Shown piece by piece: positions 1 through 8,800 of a stretch of 64,000 bases of DNA. Every line of letters begins with the position of its first letter. Position 1 is the first letter of the stretch. Source of the DNA: UBA6168 sp965222975. Lineage in GTDB: Bacteria > Bacteroidota > Bacteroidia > Chitinophagales > Saprospiraceae. The notes beneath the pieces are model-generated. The model was not told the DNA's origin and made no database searches. It was given only the letters and a program-made list of their open reading frames with translations. The stretch spans positions 248,001-312,000 of the forward strand of contig CBDCVJ010000086.1 in NCBI GenBank assembly GCA_965222975.1. Reading direction: 5' to 3'. Made by a program: the position numbers and the translations under genes.

Positions 1-442
1 CGCCATCTGCTACAGCGGCTTTGGCATCTACGACAGCGGGGAGGATTTCCCAATCTACCCTGACTGCTTCAGCAGCGTCCTTGGCCTCGGCATAGCTTTC
101 GGCCACGACCATCGCCACTGCATCGCCCATATGTCGTGCCTTGTCTGACACGAGCAAAGGGTGGGGCGGCTCTTTCATGGTATCACCGTTTTTAAAGTTC
201 ACTTGCCAACCACAGGGCACTCCGTAGTTACCGACATCGGCGCCTGTGAATATTTTTACCACGCCCGGCATAGCTGCCGCAGCGTCGGTATTGATACTAT
301 TGATTTTCGCATGGGCGTGCGGACTGCGCACGATGCATGCATAGGTCATCCTCGGTAGCTTGATGTCGTCCGTATAACGACCCTGCCCCGTGGTGAACCT
401 TTTATCTTCTACTCTTTTTACAGAGGTTCCTATGAGTCCCAT
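1..442 (-). CDS. Molybdenum hydroxylase large subunit (CoxL / xanthine dehydrogenase-like), partial
   Basis: The first 147 codons of a gene that runs off the left edge of the window. The start is the ATG whose complement lies at 440-442; the protein begins MGLIGTSVKRVEDKRFTTGQ and continues with GRYTDDIKLP and a RSPHAHAKI segment. These are hallmarks of the N-terminal domain of molybdopterin-binding large subunits (carbon-monoxide dehydrogenase CoxL, isoquinoline oxidoreductase, xanthine/aldehyde oxidase). A further typical segment, GDAVAMVVAESYAEAKDAAE, follows. Such subunits bind the Mo-cytosine-dinucleotide cofactor and hydroxylate a carbon atom of the substrate using water. The CoxS-like iron-sulfur subunit lies just upstream on the same strand, so the two are probably one operon. 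The substrate cannot be told because the active-site half is outside the window. A FAD (CoxM-like) subunit is not visible. Confidence 0.9.
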   Translation of the reverse strand, partial: MGLIGTSVKRVEDKRFTTGQGRYTDDIKLPRMTYACIVRSPHAHAKINSINTDAAAAMPGVVKIFTGADVGNYGVPCGWQVNFKNGDTMKEPPHPLLVSDKARHMGDAVAMVVAESYAEAKDAAEAVRVDWEILPAVVDAKAAVADG

Positions 443-460
443 ATTTTGAGTTGTTGATTG

Positions 461-480
461 CCTGCCTATCGGCAGACAGG
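461..480. repeat. Small palindromic repeat in the coxS-coxL-like spacer
   Basis: A short hairpin with stem CTGCC/GGCAG and loop TATC, inside a CCTGCC...GGCAGACAGG word. Sequences of this kind are scattered between genes in many Bacteroidota genomes. No function can be assigned from one copy. Confidence 0.4.
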
Positions 481-497
481 TTAATTGATGATTGATG

Positions 498-603
498 GAA
501 TGGTTTGAATGGTTGAAATAGTTTGAATGGTTTTTTTCACAAGCGACGAGTACACATCAAAAGGGAAAAACCATTTGAGCCATTTAAACCATTTAGGCCA
601 TTT
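498..603. repeat. 38-bp imperfect inverted repeat between the two molybdenum hydroxylase genes
   Basis: The left arm (498-535) and right arm (566-603) match as inverted copies at 29 of 38 positions by my hand alignment, around a 30-nt centre. Every mismatch is a transition; in a plus-strand RNA eight of the nine would be G-U pairs. The arms consist of iterated AATGGTT-like words. The outer end of the right arm overlaps the last codons and the TAA stop of the CoxS-like gene. The design resembles the arms framing the S23-like gene at 60296-60836, but there is no ORF inside. Confidence 0.7.
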
Positions 604-1060
604 TGCTTGCTGCATGCTGCACCGATTTCACAATGTTGTGATAGCCTGTGCAGCGGCAGAAGTTGCCTTCTAATGCTTCCCTTATTTCGTGTTCGGTTGG
701 GTTGGAATTATTGGCTAAAAGATCGGCGGCAGTCATGATCATGCCGGGTGTGCAGAATCCGCATTGTAGTCCGTGCTCCTGGTGGAAGCCTTCTTGCAGT
801 GGGTGGAGTTCCCCATTGGTGGCCATGCCTTCAATAGTAGTAACAGAACGGCCATTGGCTTGTACGGCGAGCATAGTGCATGATTTAAGGGCCTTCCCAT
901 CGAGGTGAACGGTGCAGGCACCACAACTGCTGGTATCGCAACCAACATGGGTGCCCGTCAAGCTGAGTTCCTCCCTCAGGAAATGCACTAAGAGCATGCG
1001 CGGCTCAACCTCCCTTTCGTAGTTTGTCCCATTTACGGTAACTGAGATTTTTACTTTCAT
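593..1060 (-). CDS. (2Fe-2S)-binding subunit of a molybdenum hydroxylase (CoxS-like)
   Basis: A 155-residue iron-sulfur subunit that passes electrons from the molybdenum site to an acceptor. Two [2Fe-2S] motifs are complete: a plant-ferredoxin-like cluster with Cys41, Cys46, Cys49 and Cys61 (GCDTSSCGACTVHLDG), and the C-terminal helical cluster with Cys100, Cys103, Cys135 and Cys137 (QCGFCTPG, FCRCTGY). Length fits the CoxS/IorA family. I chose the ATG at 1060, giving MKVKISVTVNG; a reading frame open to 1135 adds 25 Lys/Asn-rich residues that do not look like part of the family. The large subunit starts about 150 bases downstream on the same strand. The 3' end of this gene overlaps one arm of an inverted repeat (498-603). 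Confidence 0.95.
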   Translation of the reverse strand: MKVKISVTVNGTNYEREVEPRMLLVHFLREELSLTGTHVGCDTSSCGACTVHLDGKALKSCTMLAVQANGRSVTTIEGMATNGELHPLQEGFHQEHGLQCGFCTPGMIMTAADLLANNSNPTEHEIREALEGNFCRCTGYHNIVKSVQHAASKMA

Positions 1061-1312
1061 GTGGGTGAGAAATTTGTTTTTAGTTAAAAGTTTCGCCAAA
1101 TTAGTTTTTTTCTTGGTTTTGTTGGGAAAAAACATGGCTTAACCAAAACAAAAATCACTTTTTGAAAATAAGAATAGTGGGGAGGTATTAGGTAGGGCTA
1201 TCCAATCAACCGCAGTTTTAGTGCTTTGGCAACTCACTGTCAAAATGGATCAGCTATCATGGAAAAGGCAGACATTGTAAAATATTACATTTATTTCACT
1301 ATTTGAAAGTCG

Positions 1313-1537
1313 ATGGACACGGACGTAGATGTGGTGACAGACCCGAACAACCCTGCCCTGACTGGGTTCGACACCATATCGGGCTTCACCCCAAACATGA
1401 TTTTCAATGGGCTGACCCCTGACGTGAACAGTATCAGGGACTTCCGGGACCGCCTGAGGGTATTGCACCTGTCCGATACCCCAAACAGTGCCCCCGCATA
1501 CAATACCTTTGTGGATCTTTACGACGTGTTCAATTAA
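1313..1537 (+). CDS. Short hypothetical protein, possibly a gene remnant
   Basis: A 74-codon frame starting MDTDVDVVTDPNNPALTGFD and ending DLYDVFN. It follows an in-frame TGA at 1304 and has no signal peptide or motif I recognise. It is richer in G+C than the AT-rich DNA upstream and resembles the lipoprotein gene that starts 57 bases later, so the two may belong together. The abrupt start suggests that it could be the 3' end of a larger gene whose front was lost. It may also be non-coding. Confidence 0.35.
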   Translation: MDTDVDVVTDPNNPALTGFDTISGFTPNMIFNGLTPDVNSIRDFRDRLRVLHLSDTPNSAPAYNTFVDLYDVFN

Positions 1538-1593
1538 CCTGCAACAAGGGGGGGTACATGTGCCGCCCCCCTGTTTTCAAAACATTGGCAACC

Positions 1594-2337
1594 ATGAAAT
1601 ACCTAATGTTATTATCCGTGCTCGTACTGTTCTCGTGCCGTGACAGCGAAGATTTCAAGAAAACCTGCCCTTATGAACTGGACTATCCCGGCCATTATTT
1701 AAAAGTACCCATCACCATTGCCCCCCATAAGCTGACCTATTCCGTTGGTGATACCATTTTCATCAATACCGTTTTTCCCGATTCGATCTATGACCTCGGC
1801 ACACAGCAGACTTTCAGGATTGAGGGGTTCCCCTTTAAGCCATTGTCCCTGTTGTACCGATTTACGAGCAGTGATACATATGACTCTGGCTACAGTGTAA
1901 ACGAATTTAGTATTGATGATGATTACAACCCCGTTTATTTCAACTCCTCAAATTATGCAGACGGGTACAGGGCATACACGGATTACGGAAATAATCAATA
2001 CAGGTTTGAAAGCCGATTGGTATTGAAAGAACCCGGCAGGTATATCCTCCTTTTCTCAGACATATACCAGGACCACAATGCAAGTGGCAACCCAGAACTG
2101 AACGCAGAGGCGGACGCCATCACCTTCGAGGGAAAGTGCCCCACGCTGAAGTATTATATATGCAGCATGATAGAAGGGGATGACCACTTGGAACAGTTCG
2201 TGGGGGAACTGGTCTATCTGGATGAAGAGGTGTACAGGGGTAAGCTTAGATACAATAGAAATGCGTTGGGAGCTCTGGGGTCAGGAAGCATTTCAGTTGA
2301 ATTTGCAGGTTTTTTCGGGTTCGAGGTAGAAGAATAG
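1594..2337 (+). CDS. Lipoprotein of unknown function
   Basis: 247 residues. The N-terminus MKYLMLLSVLVLFSC is a short lipoprotein signal with the lipobox ending LFSC, so the mature protein should be anchored by its Cys to a membrane, probably the outer membrane. The frame is open to 1558 but I start at the ATG at 1594, because only that start gives a proper signal peptide. The rest looks like a beta-rich periplasmic or surface domain, with YSVGDTIFINTVFPDSIYD near the front and scattered Tyr, Asp and Phe. A hairpin at about 2367-2400 follows the stop and may end transcription. I do not recognise the family. Confidence 0.8.
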   Translation: MKYLMLLSVLVLFSCRDSEDFKKTCPYELDYPGHYLKVPITIAPHKLTYSVGDTIFINTVFPDSIYDLGTQQTFRIEGFPFKPLSLLYRFTSSDTYDSGYSVNEFSIDDDYNPVYFNSSNYADGYRAYTDYGNNQYRFESRLVLKEPGRYILLFSDIYQDHNASGNPELNAEADAITFEGKCPTLKYYICSMIEGDDHLEQFVGELVYLDEEVYRGKLRYNRNALGALGSGSISVEFAGFFGFEVEE

Positions 2338-2471
2338 AACAAATGAAAACTGATGCTAATAATTAAGTCTTCACGCGGCTTGTAAAGCCCAGCATGAAGA
2401 TAGTGTTGCACGGAACAGGACGCAAGCGGAAACTATCCCGGCGTGGGGTTATTATTCATTGGCTAAGGGAA

Positions 2472-2603
2472 ATGGAGAGCAATATGCCGAAAGAGACACA
2501 TGTAGTGCCTGTGTATGACTGGGCAGCTGGGATTTATTTTTTGCAGTATTTGGAAAACGGGCAGGTGTTGCATTTGGAAAGGTTTGTGGTTTTAAAACCC
2601 TGA
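2472..2603 (+). pseudogene. Orphan T9SS type A sorting-domain fragment
   Basis: About 43 codons whose product contains AAGIYFLQYLENGQVLHLER followed by FVVLKP. This is the final beta-strand pair of T9SS type A C-terminal sorting domains (usual form: LPAGIYFLQ...G....KKFVK). No body of a secreted protein precedes it: the frame is open upstream to 2394 but reads as a basic stretch of no known type. I read it as the tail of a lost T9SS cargo gene rather than an active gene. Confidence 0.6.
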
Positions 2604-3056
2604 TTTTGCAAAAAGAGCTATTTCTTTATGTATTCGATTTTCTATTAATGCACTTATCATGGGGCCAATTTTGTTCCCAGTTTTTTAACAGGTTGCATGA
2701 TTGAGTAGAACCTAACAATTCGTTTAAACATTAATGATAGAAGTGTTCAAATATCGCCGATGCCCAATACCGACCCGCCGATCCTATCATTGAATATCCG
2801 CCAATTATAATTTTTTATTTTCCATATAGATGGACACTTTTTGAACCTTTCCTCTGAAAGTTCAATCTGGGTATATTCTTACTTCCCACAATGGATTGAA
2901 GTGTTCAGTAGGCCCATCATTCACTACAAATCAGCAAGTTCGAAAAAATTTAATCGTCAATAAAATGCGTAAAGCAAAAACCCGTAAGTGTCGCACTAAC
3001 TTAATGCTTCACTTTATTAATGGGGCACCGCTTTTTTTACTGATATTTTAGAAACC
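2604..3056. other. AT-rich gap without recognised genes
   Basis: No plausible ORF, RNA gene or repeat was seen. It separates the sorting-domain relic from the 3' end of the minus-strand acyl-CoA synthetase gene and probably contains decayed sequence. Confidence 0.5.
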
Positions 3057-4757
3057 TCACGCCACCTTCACCGCCGCCGCCTCTTCCAGTCCTAATTCTT
3101 TGATGCTAATTTCCTTCATCTCCACCTTCCGTATTTTACCTGTAACGGTCATGGGAAAGCGGTCAGTGAATTTTATGTAGCGAGGTATTTTATAATAAGC
3201 GACCTGCCCTTTGCAAAAGTCTTTGATTTCTTCAGGAGTGGCCGATTGCCTTTCCTTCAATTTGATCCAGGCCATGATTTCCTCGCCGTATTTTATGTCG
3301 GGGACACCAATTATTTTTACATCGCTGATCTTGGGATGGGTGAATAAAAATTCCTCGATCTCTTTTGGGTAAATGTTTTCCCCGCCCCTGATGATCATAT
3401 CCTTGATACGCCCGACAATTTTAATGTATCCTTCCTCATCCATCGTTGCCAAATCACCAGAGTGAATCCATCTCGATTCGTCAATAGCAGAACGGGTTTT
3501 TTCCTCGTCTTTCCAATAGCCGAGCATGACGCAGTAGCCACGAGTACATAACTCACCTGTTTCGCCTATCGGCAATGTCAGGCCAGTTGACGGGTCAACT
3601 ATTTTAATCTCAGTATATGGCAATGCCTTACCGACACTGCCGACCCGCTTTTCGAAAGGAGCATTGTGGTCGGTTTGGGTGCTGACGGGACTGGTTTCCG
3701 TCATGCCATATGCGATTTCCATTTCCGTGATGTGCATCAAGGTATTTACCTTTTTCATCAATTCGACTGGGCATGGTGCGCCCGCCATGATGCCTGTCCG
3801 TAAACTGGTGAGGTCGTATTTTTCAAAATTGGGGCATTCCAGTTCTGCAATGAACATAGTCGGTACACCAAATAAGGCAGTGGCTTTCTCTTCTTCCACT
3901 GTTTGCAAAACCAATTCTGGATTAAAACTTTCACTCGGATAAATCATGGTAGCGCCATGCGTAACACAACCCAAATTGCCCAAAACCATCCCAAAGCAAT
4001 GATACAATGGAACTGGAATTACCAGTCGGTCTTTTTCGGTAAATCGCATCTTTTCTGCAACGAAGTAGCTGTTGTTCAATATGTTATGGTGACTCAGGGT
4101 AGCACCTTTCGGAAAGCCCGTCGTGCCACTGGTGTACTGGATGTTGATGGGGTCGTCGGATGAAAGGTTTACTTGGGCTTCATTCAATTCTTCTTCCGTT
4201 GTCCGCTTTGCATATGAAAGGAGATCGTCCCAACTGTACATGCCAGGAGATGCTTCCTGATGTAACCTAATGACAGTGGTCAGTTGCGGGACTTTAGCGG
4301 ACTGGAGTTGCCCAGGCAGGCAGTAACGGAGTTCCGGGCAAAGCTCATAAAGCATTTCAACATAATTGGAGTACTTGAATGCCGTGGCCGTCACTAAAGC
4401 CTTACAGCCAGATTGATTGAGGGCATATTCCAGTTCGTGCAAGCGGTAACTTGGATTGATATTGACTAAGATGGCACCTATTTTACTGGTGGCAAATTGT
4501 ACAATGGCCCATTCGGCACAGTTCGGTGACCAAATTCCGACGAGATTTCCTTTTTGGATACCTATGGCCAATAAGGCTTTTGCAAACTCATCCACTTTCT
4601 CATTGAATTGCCGATAGGTATATCGAATATTTTGATGCCGGGAAACAAGTGCCTCGTTGTTGGGGAATTTTTTCGTGGTCATGTCCAGCATTTCACCGAC
4701 GGTAATGCCGATTAAAGGTTTTTCGGATGTGCCGCAGGAATAACTTAGCTTATTCAT
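3057..4757 (-). CDS. Acyl-CoA synthetase, AMP-binding (ACSF2-like)
   Basis: 566 residues, full length for the adenylate-forming family. The enzyme activates a carboxylic acid with ATP and joins it to CoA. Visible motifs are the P-loop-like A3 motif YTSGTTGFPKG at 208-218, YGMTETSPVS (A5), GELCTRGYCVMLGYW, the A7/A8 hinge SGDLATMDEEGYIKIVGRIK followed by DMIIRGGENIYPKEIEEFL, and the C-terminal catalytic lysine motif TGKIRKVEM (A10). The overall pattern, including the N-terminal QNIRYTYRQFNEKVDEFAKA, matches the medium-chain ACSF2 branch. The start MNKLSYSCGTSEKPLIG is normal for that branch. The divergent HAD gene begins about 220 bases away. The exact substrate is unknown, but medium-chain or branched acids are likely. 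Confidence 0.93.
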   Translation of the reverse strand: MNKLSYSCGTSEKPLIGITVGEMLDMTTKKFPNNEALVSRHQNIRYTYRQFNEKVDEFAKALLAIGIQKGNLVGIWSPNCAEWAIVQFATSKIGAILVNINPSYRLHELEYALNQSGCKALVTATAFKYSNYVEMLYELCPELRYCLPGQLQSAKVPQLTTVIRLHQEASPGMYSWDDLLSYAKRTTEEELNEAQVNLSSDDPINIQYTSGTTGFPKGATLSHHNILNNSYFVAEKMRFTEKDRLVIPVPLYHCFGMVLGNLGCVTHGATMIYPSESFNPELVLQTVEEEKATALFGVPTMFIAELECPNFEKYDLTSLRTGIMAGAPCPVELMKKVNTLMHITEMEIAYGMTETSPVSTQTDHNAPFEKRVGSVGKALPYTEIKIVDPSTGLTLPIGETGELCTRGYCVMLGYWKDEEKTRSAIDESRWIHSGDLATMDEEGYIKIVGRIKDMIIRGGENIYPKEIEEFLFTHPKISDVKIIGVPDIKYGEEIMAWIKLKERQSATPEEIKDFCKGQVAYYKIPRYIKFTDRFPMTVTGKIRKVEMKEISIKELGLEEAAAVKVA

Positions 4758-4978
4758 TAGGTGGGTATTTAGTGATTGGGTTTTTGGGGAAAAGCAGTCG
4801 CATTTTTCATTTAGTGTACATCGGCTTTTTCGTCCCTTTCCTTTTTGACATCTTTGCCTAACAGGAATCCTAAAATTAGTTGAACACTACTACCGATACC
4901 GTGATTCTTGATGCCTTGAAAAATGATTTTTATCATAAGAGTCCATTAATACGTAACATCAGTAAATCACTTAAAAAA

Positions 4979-5641
4979 ATGAACCTCTCAGACAAATCCG
5001 TTTTCCTCTTTGATGCTTTTGGTACGCTGTTCAAAGCCAGTGAAATAGGGGAGGAGTTGCAAAGAATCGCTGGCGAAAAAACGAAAAGCCTCGTCAACAT
5101 CTGGCGACGCAAACAATTGGAATACACTTGGTTGCGGAATCAGATGAAATGCTATGTCCCGTTCAATCAAGTAACCAAGGAAGCGTTGGATTACAGTTTG
5201 CGATTGCATGGCTTTTCGAATGAAAGAATTGCTGAAATATTGTTGCCCATATACGATAGTCCATCTTTAATTAATGGTGCATTTGATTTGTTGAATAATT
5301 TAAAGAAAAAAGGAAAAACCGTCTGCATCCTCTCCAACGGCACTCGTGCTATGCTCCATAACGGAGTTGAAAAAACAGGCATTTCCCATTTGGTAGATTA
5401 CATTTTTTCGGTGGATGATATAGGCATTTATAAGCCTGAACCCGCTGTTTATCAAATGGCTGTTGATAATTTGAAAAAACCAATGAATGAACTTGTTTTC
5501 TTTTCTTCCAATCAATGGGACGTGGCAGGGGCAAGCGTTTTTGGGCTGGATAGTGTGTGGGTGAACCAGTATGGAGAAAAGAAGGAAGGGCTGCCTTTTG
5601 AGAAGGTGATGGAGGTAGATGGCCTAAGTAGTTTAATTTGA
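4979..5641 (+). CDS. HAD-family hydrolase, haloacid dehalogenase type II-like
   Basis: 220 residues. Haloacid-dehalogenase fold: nucleophile Asp12 in FLFDAFGTLF, motif II CILSNGT, motif III Lys in GIYKPEP, and the type-II signature FFSSNQWDVAGA. The cap-domain segment LEYTWLRNQMKCYVPF is also typical of L-2-haloacid dehalogenases, which release halide from 2-haloacids through an aspartyl ester. Many members in bacteria act on other small substrates or have no known one, so dehalogenation is only a family-level guess. The frame is open to a TTG at 4880, but I prefer the ATG at 4979, directly before the conserved core. No obvious operon partners. Confidence 0.9.
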   Translation: MNLSDKSVFLFDAFGTLFKASEIGEELQRIAGEKTKSLVNIWRRKQLEYTWLRNQMKCYVPFNQVTKEALDYSLRLHGFSNERIAEILLPIYDSPSLINGAFDLLNNLKKKGKTVCILSNGTRAMLHNGVEKTGISHLVDYIFSVDDIGIYKPEPAVYQMAVDNLKKPMNELVFFSSNQWDVAGASVFGLDSVWVNQYGEKKEGLPFEKVMEVDGLSSLI

Positions 5642-5672
5642 AGTAATTTTTACATTAGTTTGGAACGAGATA

Positions 5673-5820
5673 ATAATATTATGCGAATCAGGGGTTGAAA
5701 ATTAAAAACCATTGATTTTCAAGGATTTAAATCATGGTGATTTTGAAAATCACCATGATTTCATGCTCCAATCAACTGAAAACCAGTCAACTAATTCAAT
5801 CCCTGATTCGCATATATTAT
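5673..5820. repeat. 148-bp nested palindromic element (MITE/REP-like)
   Basis: The ends 5673-5699 and 5795-5820 are inverted copies containing ATGCGAATCAGGG, differing at one base plus an indel. The middle holds a perfect hairpin with 16-base arms around a single G (5729-5761; half-site AAATCATGGTGATTTT). The element lies between the convergent HAD gene and the giant gene, directly beside the giant gene's terminator. No ORF inside. Confidence 0.8.
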
Positions 5821-5864
5821 AAAAAAAAAGACGCCTTCACAGTGTTACCTGTAGAAGGCGTCTT
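5818..5864 (-). terminator. Rho-independent terminator of the giant gene
   Basis: The 11-bp stem AAGACGCCTTC/GAAGGCGTCTT (5828-5838 with 5854-5864) is followed on the minus strand by a run of at least nine T. It starts about 33 bases after the stop codon of the giant gene. Confidence 0.92.
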
Positions 5865-5896
5865 GGACTAATTTGCATTAAAATGCAATCTCATGA

Positions 5897-8800
5897 TTAA
5901 TCTATAAGCAACATCATCTTGGTTGCTGATTCTTTATCCGTATCAAGCTGGTAGTAGAAAACGCCGGTAGCTGGTAATTCACGGCGCTTCACCGTGACTT
6001 CGTTGTAACCCTTGGCAAATTCACCTTTCACCACTTTCACCACTTTGCCAGAAATGTCCATGATCTTCAAAGTGGCAGCCGATGCCTCGGGCAACATGAA
6101 ACTGATTATCGTCTGCTTGTTGAACGGGTTCGGTGTATTTTGATAAAGTTCGAATACAGCAACTGGGGTGTTGCCGTTGAAAGCAAGTTCGACATCGAGC
6201 AGTTCACCGTTGGGCGTATAAGCCTCGGCCACCGTGTAGCGGCTGTTGACAGCAATCGCATCGCTCAGTTTCACATTTTGGTTGGCTTTGAACACAAGGC
6301 TGAAGATCACTTGGTCGCCGACCAATTTGACATCATCTTCGTTCCAGCTCGCAGTGATTACCCCTTCCTCAAGCAAAGTCAGGCCAAAGTTCTCTGCTCC
6401 CGCAACGGCAGGGGCAACTTCTACAAACCCGATTTTGGATTGGTCAAAGTTCAGCGTGAACTGGTAACCCTGGACACCGAAGTCTGTTGCCTTGAATTCC
6501 ACCGAGTAGGTTTCACCTGCCTCTAGGCGCTCATCTTCCACACCGAACACCAGCGAACCGACCATGTTCCGGTCATCGTTCCCGCTCCCCATTAAATTGG
6601 TGGCGGCACTGCCGTTCACGTCACCGATCTTGACGGCTACGAAGTCGGCGTCGAGGATCGCTTGGGTTACGTTGTTGAAGTTAGTAACTTCAGGGAAGAT
6701 GTCCTGCCATGGGTTCATTGTGTTCGGGAAAACGTAACCCTTATCAACGAACCTCCAGGACGTGTTGCTCGGGAACTGGTCGTTGATGTAGAGGATCAGC
6801 TTGCGTATCTGTACGAGGTCGAACGTCGTTACCGTGTTCGACTTGTTCGCATCGGCAGCGATCAGCTTGTACGGCGAGTCCAGCAGGGTCACGCCCAAGA
6901 TGTGCTTGGTGATGAGGACAAGGTCGTAAGTAGTGACACCGTTCAGGTGGTCATCGTCTTTCAACGGTGTAACGGTGTAGTCACCACCCAACGAAGCAGG
7001 AAAAGCGAAGCTACCGTTAATATCGGTCATTACCGACATTTGGCCAGAGCCGCTCAACTGTACGTTAACATCTTCCACACCTTCGTTTTCTTCTGTCTCG
7101 ATGACTCCACCTACAAAGACCGACAGCGAATCGTCGCATTGATCCATATTGGCCTGTATGTCAATTGCAGTAGTACAGAAGTCTTGGTTGCCAGAAGCAT
7201 CGGTTACCCAAATCTCCACTCCGACAGGATCTTCAACATGGTCGCAAGTGAAGATGATGCTCGTCTCACTTGTATCAGCAGAGAAAGAGAAAATCAAATC
7301 GCCGGGGCAGTTGTCAAAGCTGTTGTCATCAAGGTCAGCGGCCCAAACTTCTACCATAGCAGGGACAACTACCATCAGCTCTACATTTAGTCCAGTTTTA
7401 CAGTAAGGAGTCGGCTTCTTACAGTCCACAACCTTAACGGTCGTTTCACAAGCAGTCTGGTTGTTGCAGTTGTCCATGGCAACGTACCTTACGTCGTACT
7501 CACCTGGTTCGATGTCCGTGAATGGACCGAAGCCGGTACCAAGGTCTCCTGTCACGGAGAAGGTGATAAACGAACTACATTCAGCAATAACTGGGGTCGG
7601 CAAGGTGAAAGTAGCGGCACAGGTGTTGTCCGTGATGCAGACATCGGGTATCGTACAGCCATCGGTGAACACCGGGTCAACAGAATCCTTCACCTTGATC
7701 ACCTGCGTGTACTCGATGAAACCGTCCCATGGGTCGGAATCCGGGTCCGTATCGGGGTCCGTGTCCTGGTTGGCATGGGCCGCATCCGGCAGGTTGCAGA
7801 CCGCCCAGCTGTCACGGAAGGTGCGGTCGTCGCAGTCGCCGTCGCCGTCAAGGTCGCACTCGCCGCCCAGGCTGGAGAGGCAGCCCGCCAGGCGCATGGC
7901 CAGCTCGGAGTCCTCTTCCACCTCCTGGTCGATCTCATCCCCCACCACGCACCAGTTGATCACCGTCCACTCACGGGCGATCTTGTAACAGGCGCTGTCC
8001 ACGTCGGTGAAGACCTCGTCCTCATAGGAGACAGCGACCAGTTCGCAGGTCTCGTAGAAGATCTTCGGCTCGCCAAAGTCGGGCACGGTGTCGCCGCACT
8101 CAACGGCGGGCAGGTGGCCGCCCAGCAGGTCGTCGTTGCGGTGCTGCGGGAACTCGACCACGAAGTCGGAGACCTGGTCCACGAAGATGCGCTGGCGGCA
8201 GTCCTGCGAGCTGTTCGAGTTGCCCGCACCGTCCTCGGCCTCCCACAGGCGCTCGATCTCGCCCTCCAGGCACTGGTCCAGGTCGATGTCGACCGTACAG
8301 GTCACGTCCGGGTTGCAGTCGTCCTGGTAGACCGCATTGCCGAAGTACTGGTTGAGGATGTCGCACTGGTCTTCAGGTGCGGCATTGGCCAGCTGGGTCT
8401 CGAGGAACTCGGCGTACCAGTCGCAGGATACACGTTCGTTGGCTGGACAGCTTGTAAGAATTGGCGGTGTTTTGTCATTGACATTCACTTCGACCATACA
8501 CTCATTGGTATTGCCTAAACAATCCACTGCTCGGAACACAACCATGATCGGACTGGCAGCAGCATCTTCACAGCAGAAGGTCACGCTTGGCCCGAAGCTG
8601 GTATTTCCTGAAATACCGCATTCATCGTCCATCTTCCTAACTTCAAAACGATCTAAACAACATTCATCGTAGCTTCCATCGTCGAAGGTTTCAGCAAACA
8701 CAGTTGCAATGCCAGAAGACGAAAGATTCACGTCAGTTATTTCATCACAAATAGTAACTGGAACGGTTTGATCAACCACAGTCAGCTCAGTAGTACAAGT

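Noticed and set aside
1250..1503. Two minus-strand frames opposite the 1313-1537 ORF
   Set aside because: No motifs or start context; probably shadows.
2394..2471. N-terminal part of the frame before the sorting-domain relic
   Set aside because: It is a basic stretch without family resemblance. Only the part from 2472 is recognisable.
6662..7390. 242-codon frame on the plus strand opposite the giant gene
   Set aside because: It lies wholly inside the giant coding frame, has no recognisable domain, and reads as the complement of a repeat-rich gene.
7775..8518. 247-codon plus-strand frame and other long overlapping frames at 7.7-8.4 kb
   Set aside because: They coincide with the GC-rich island, where stop codons are rare in all frames. 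The minus-strand domain sequence is clearly the coding one.
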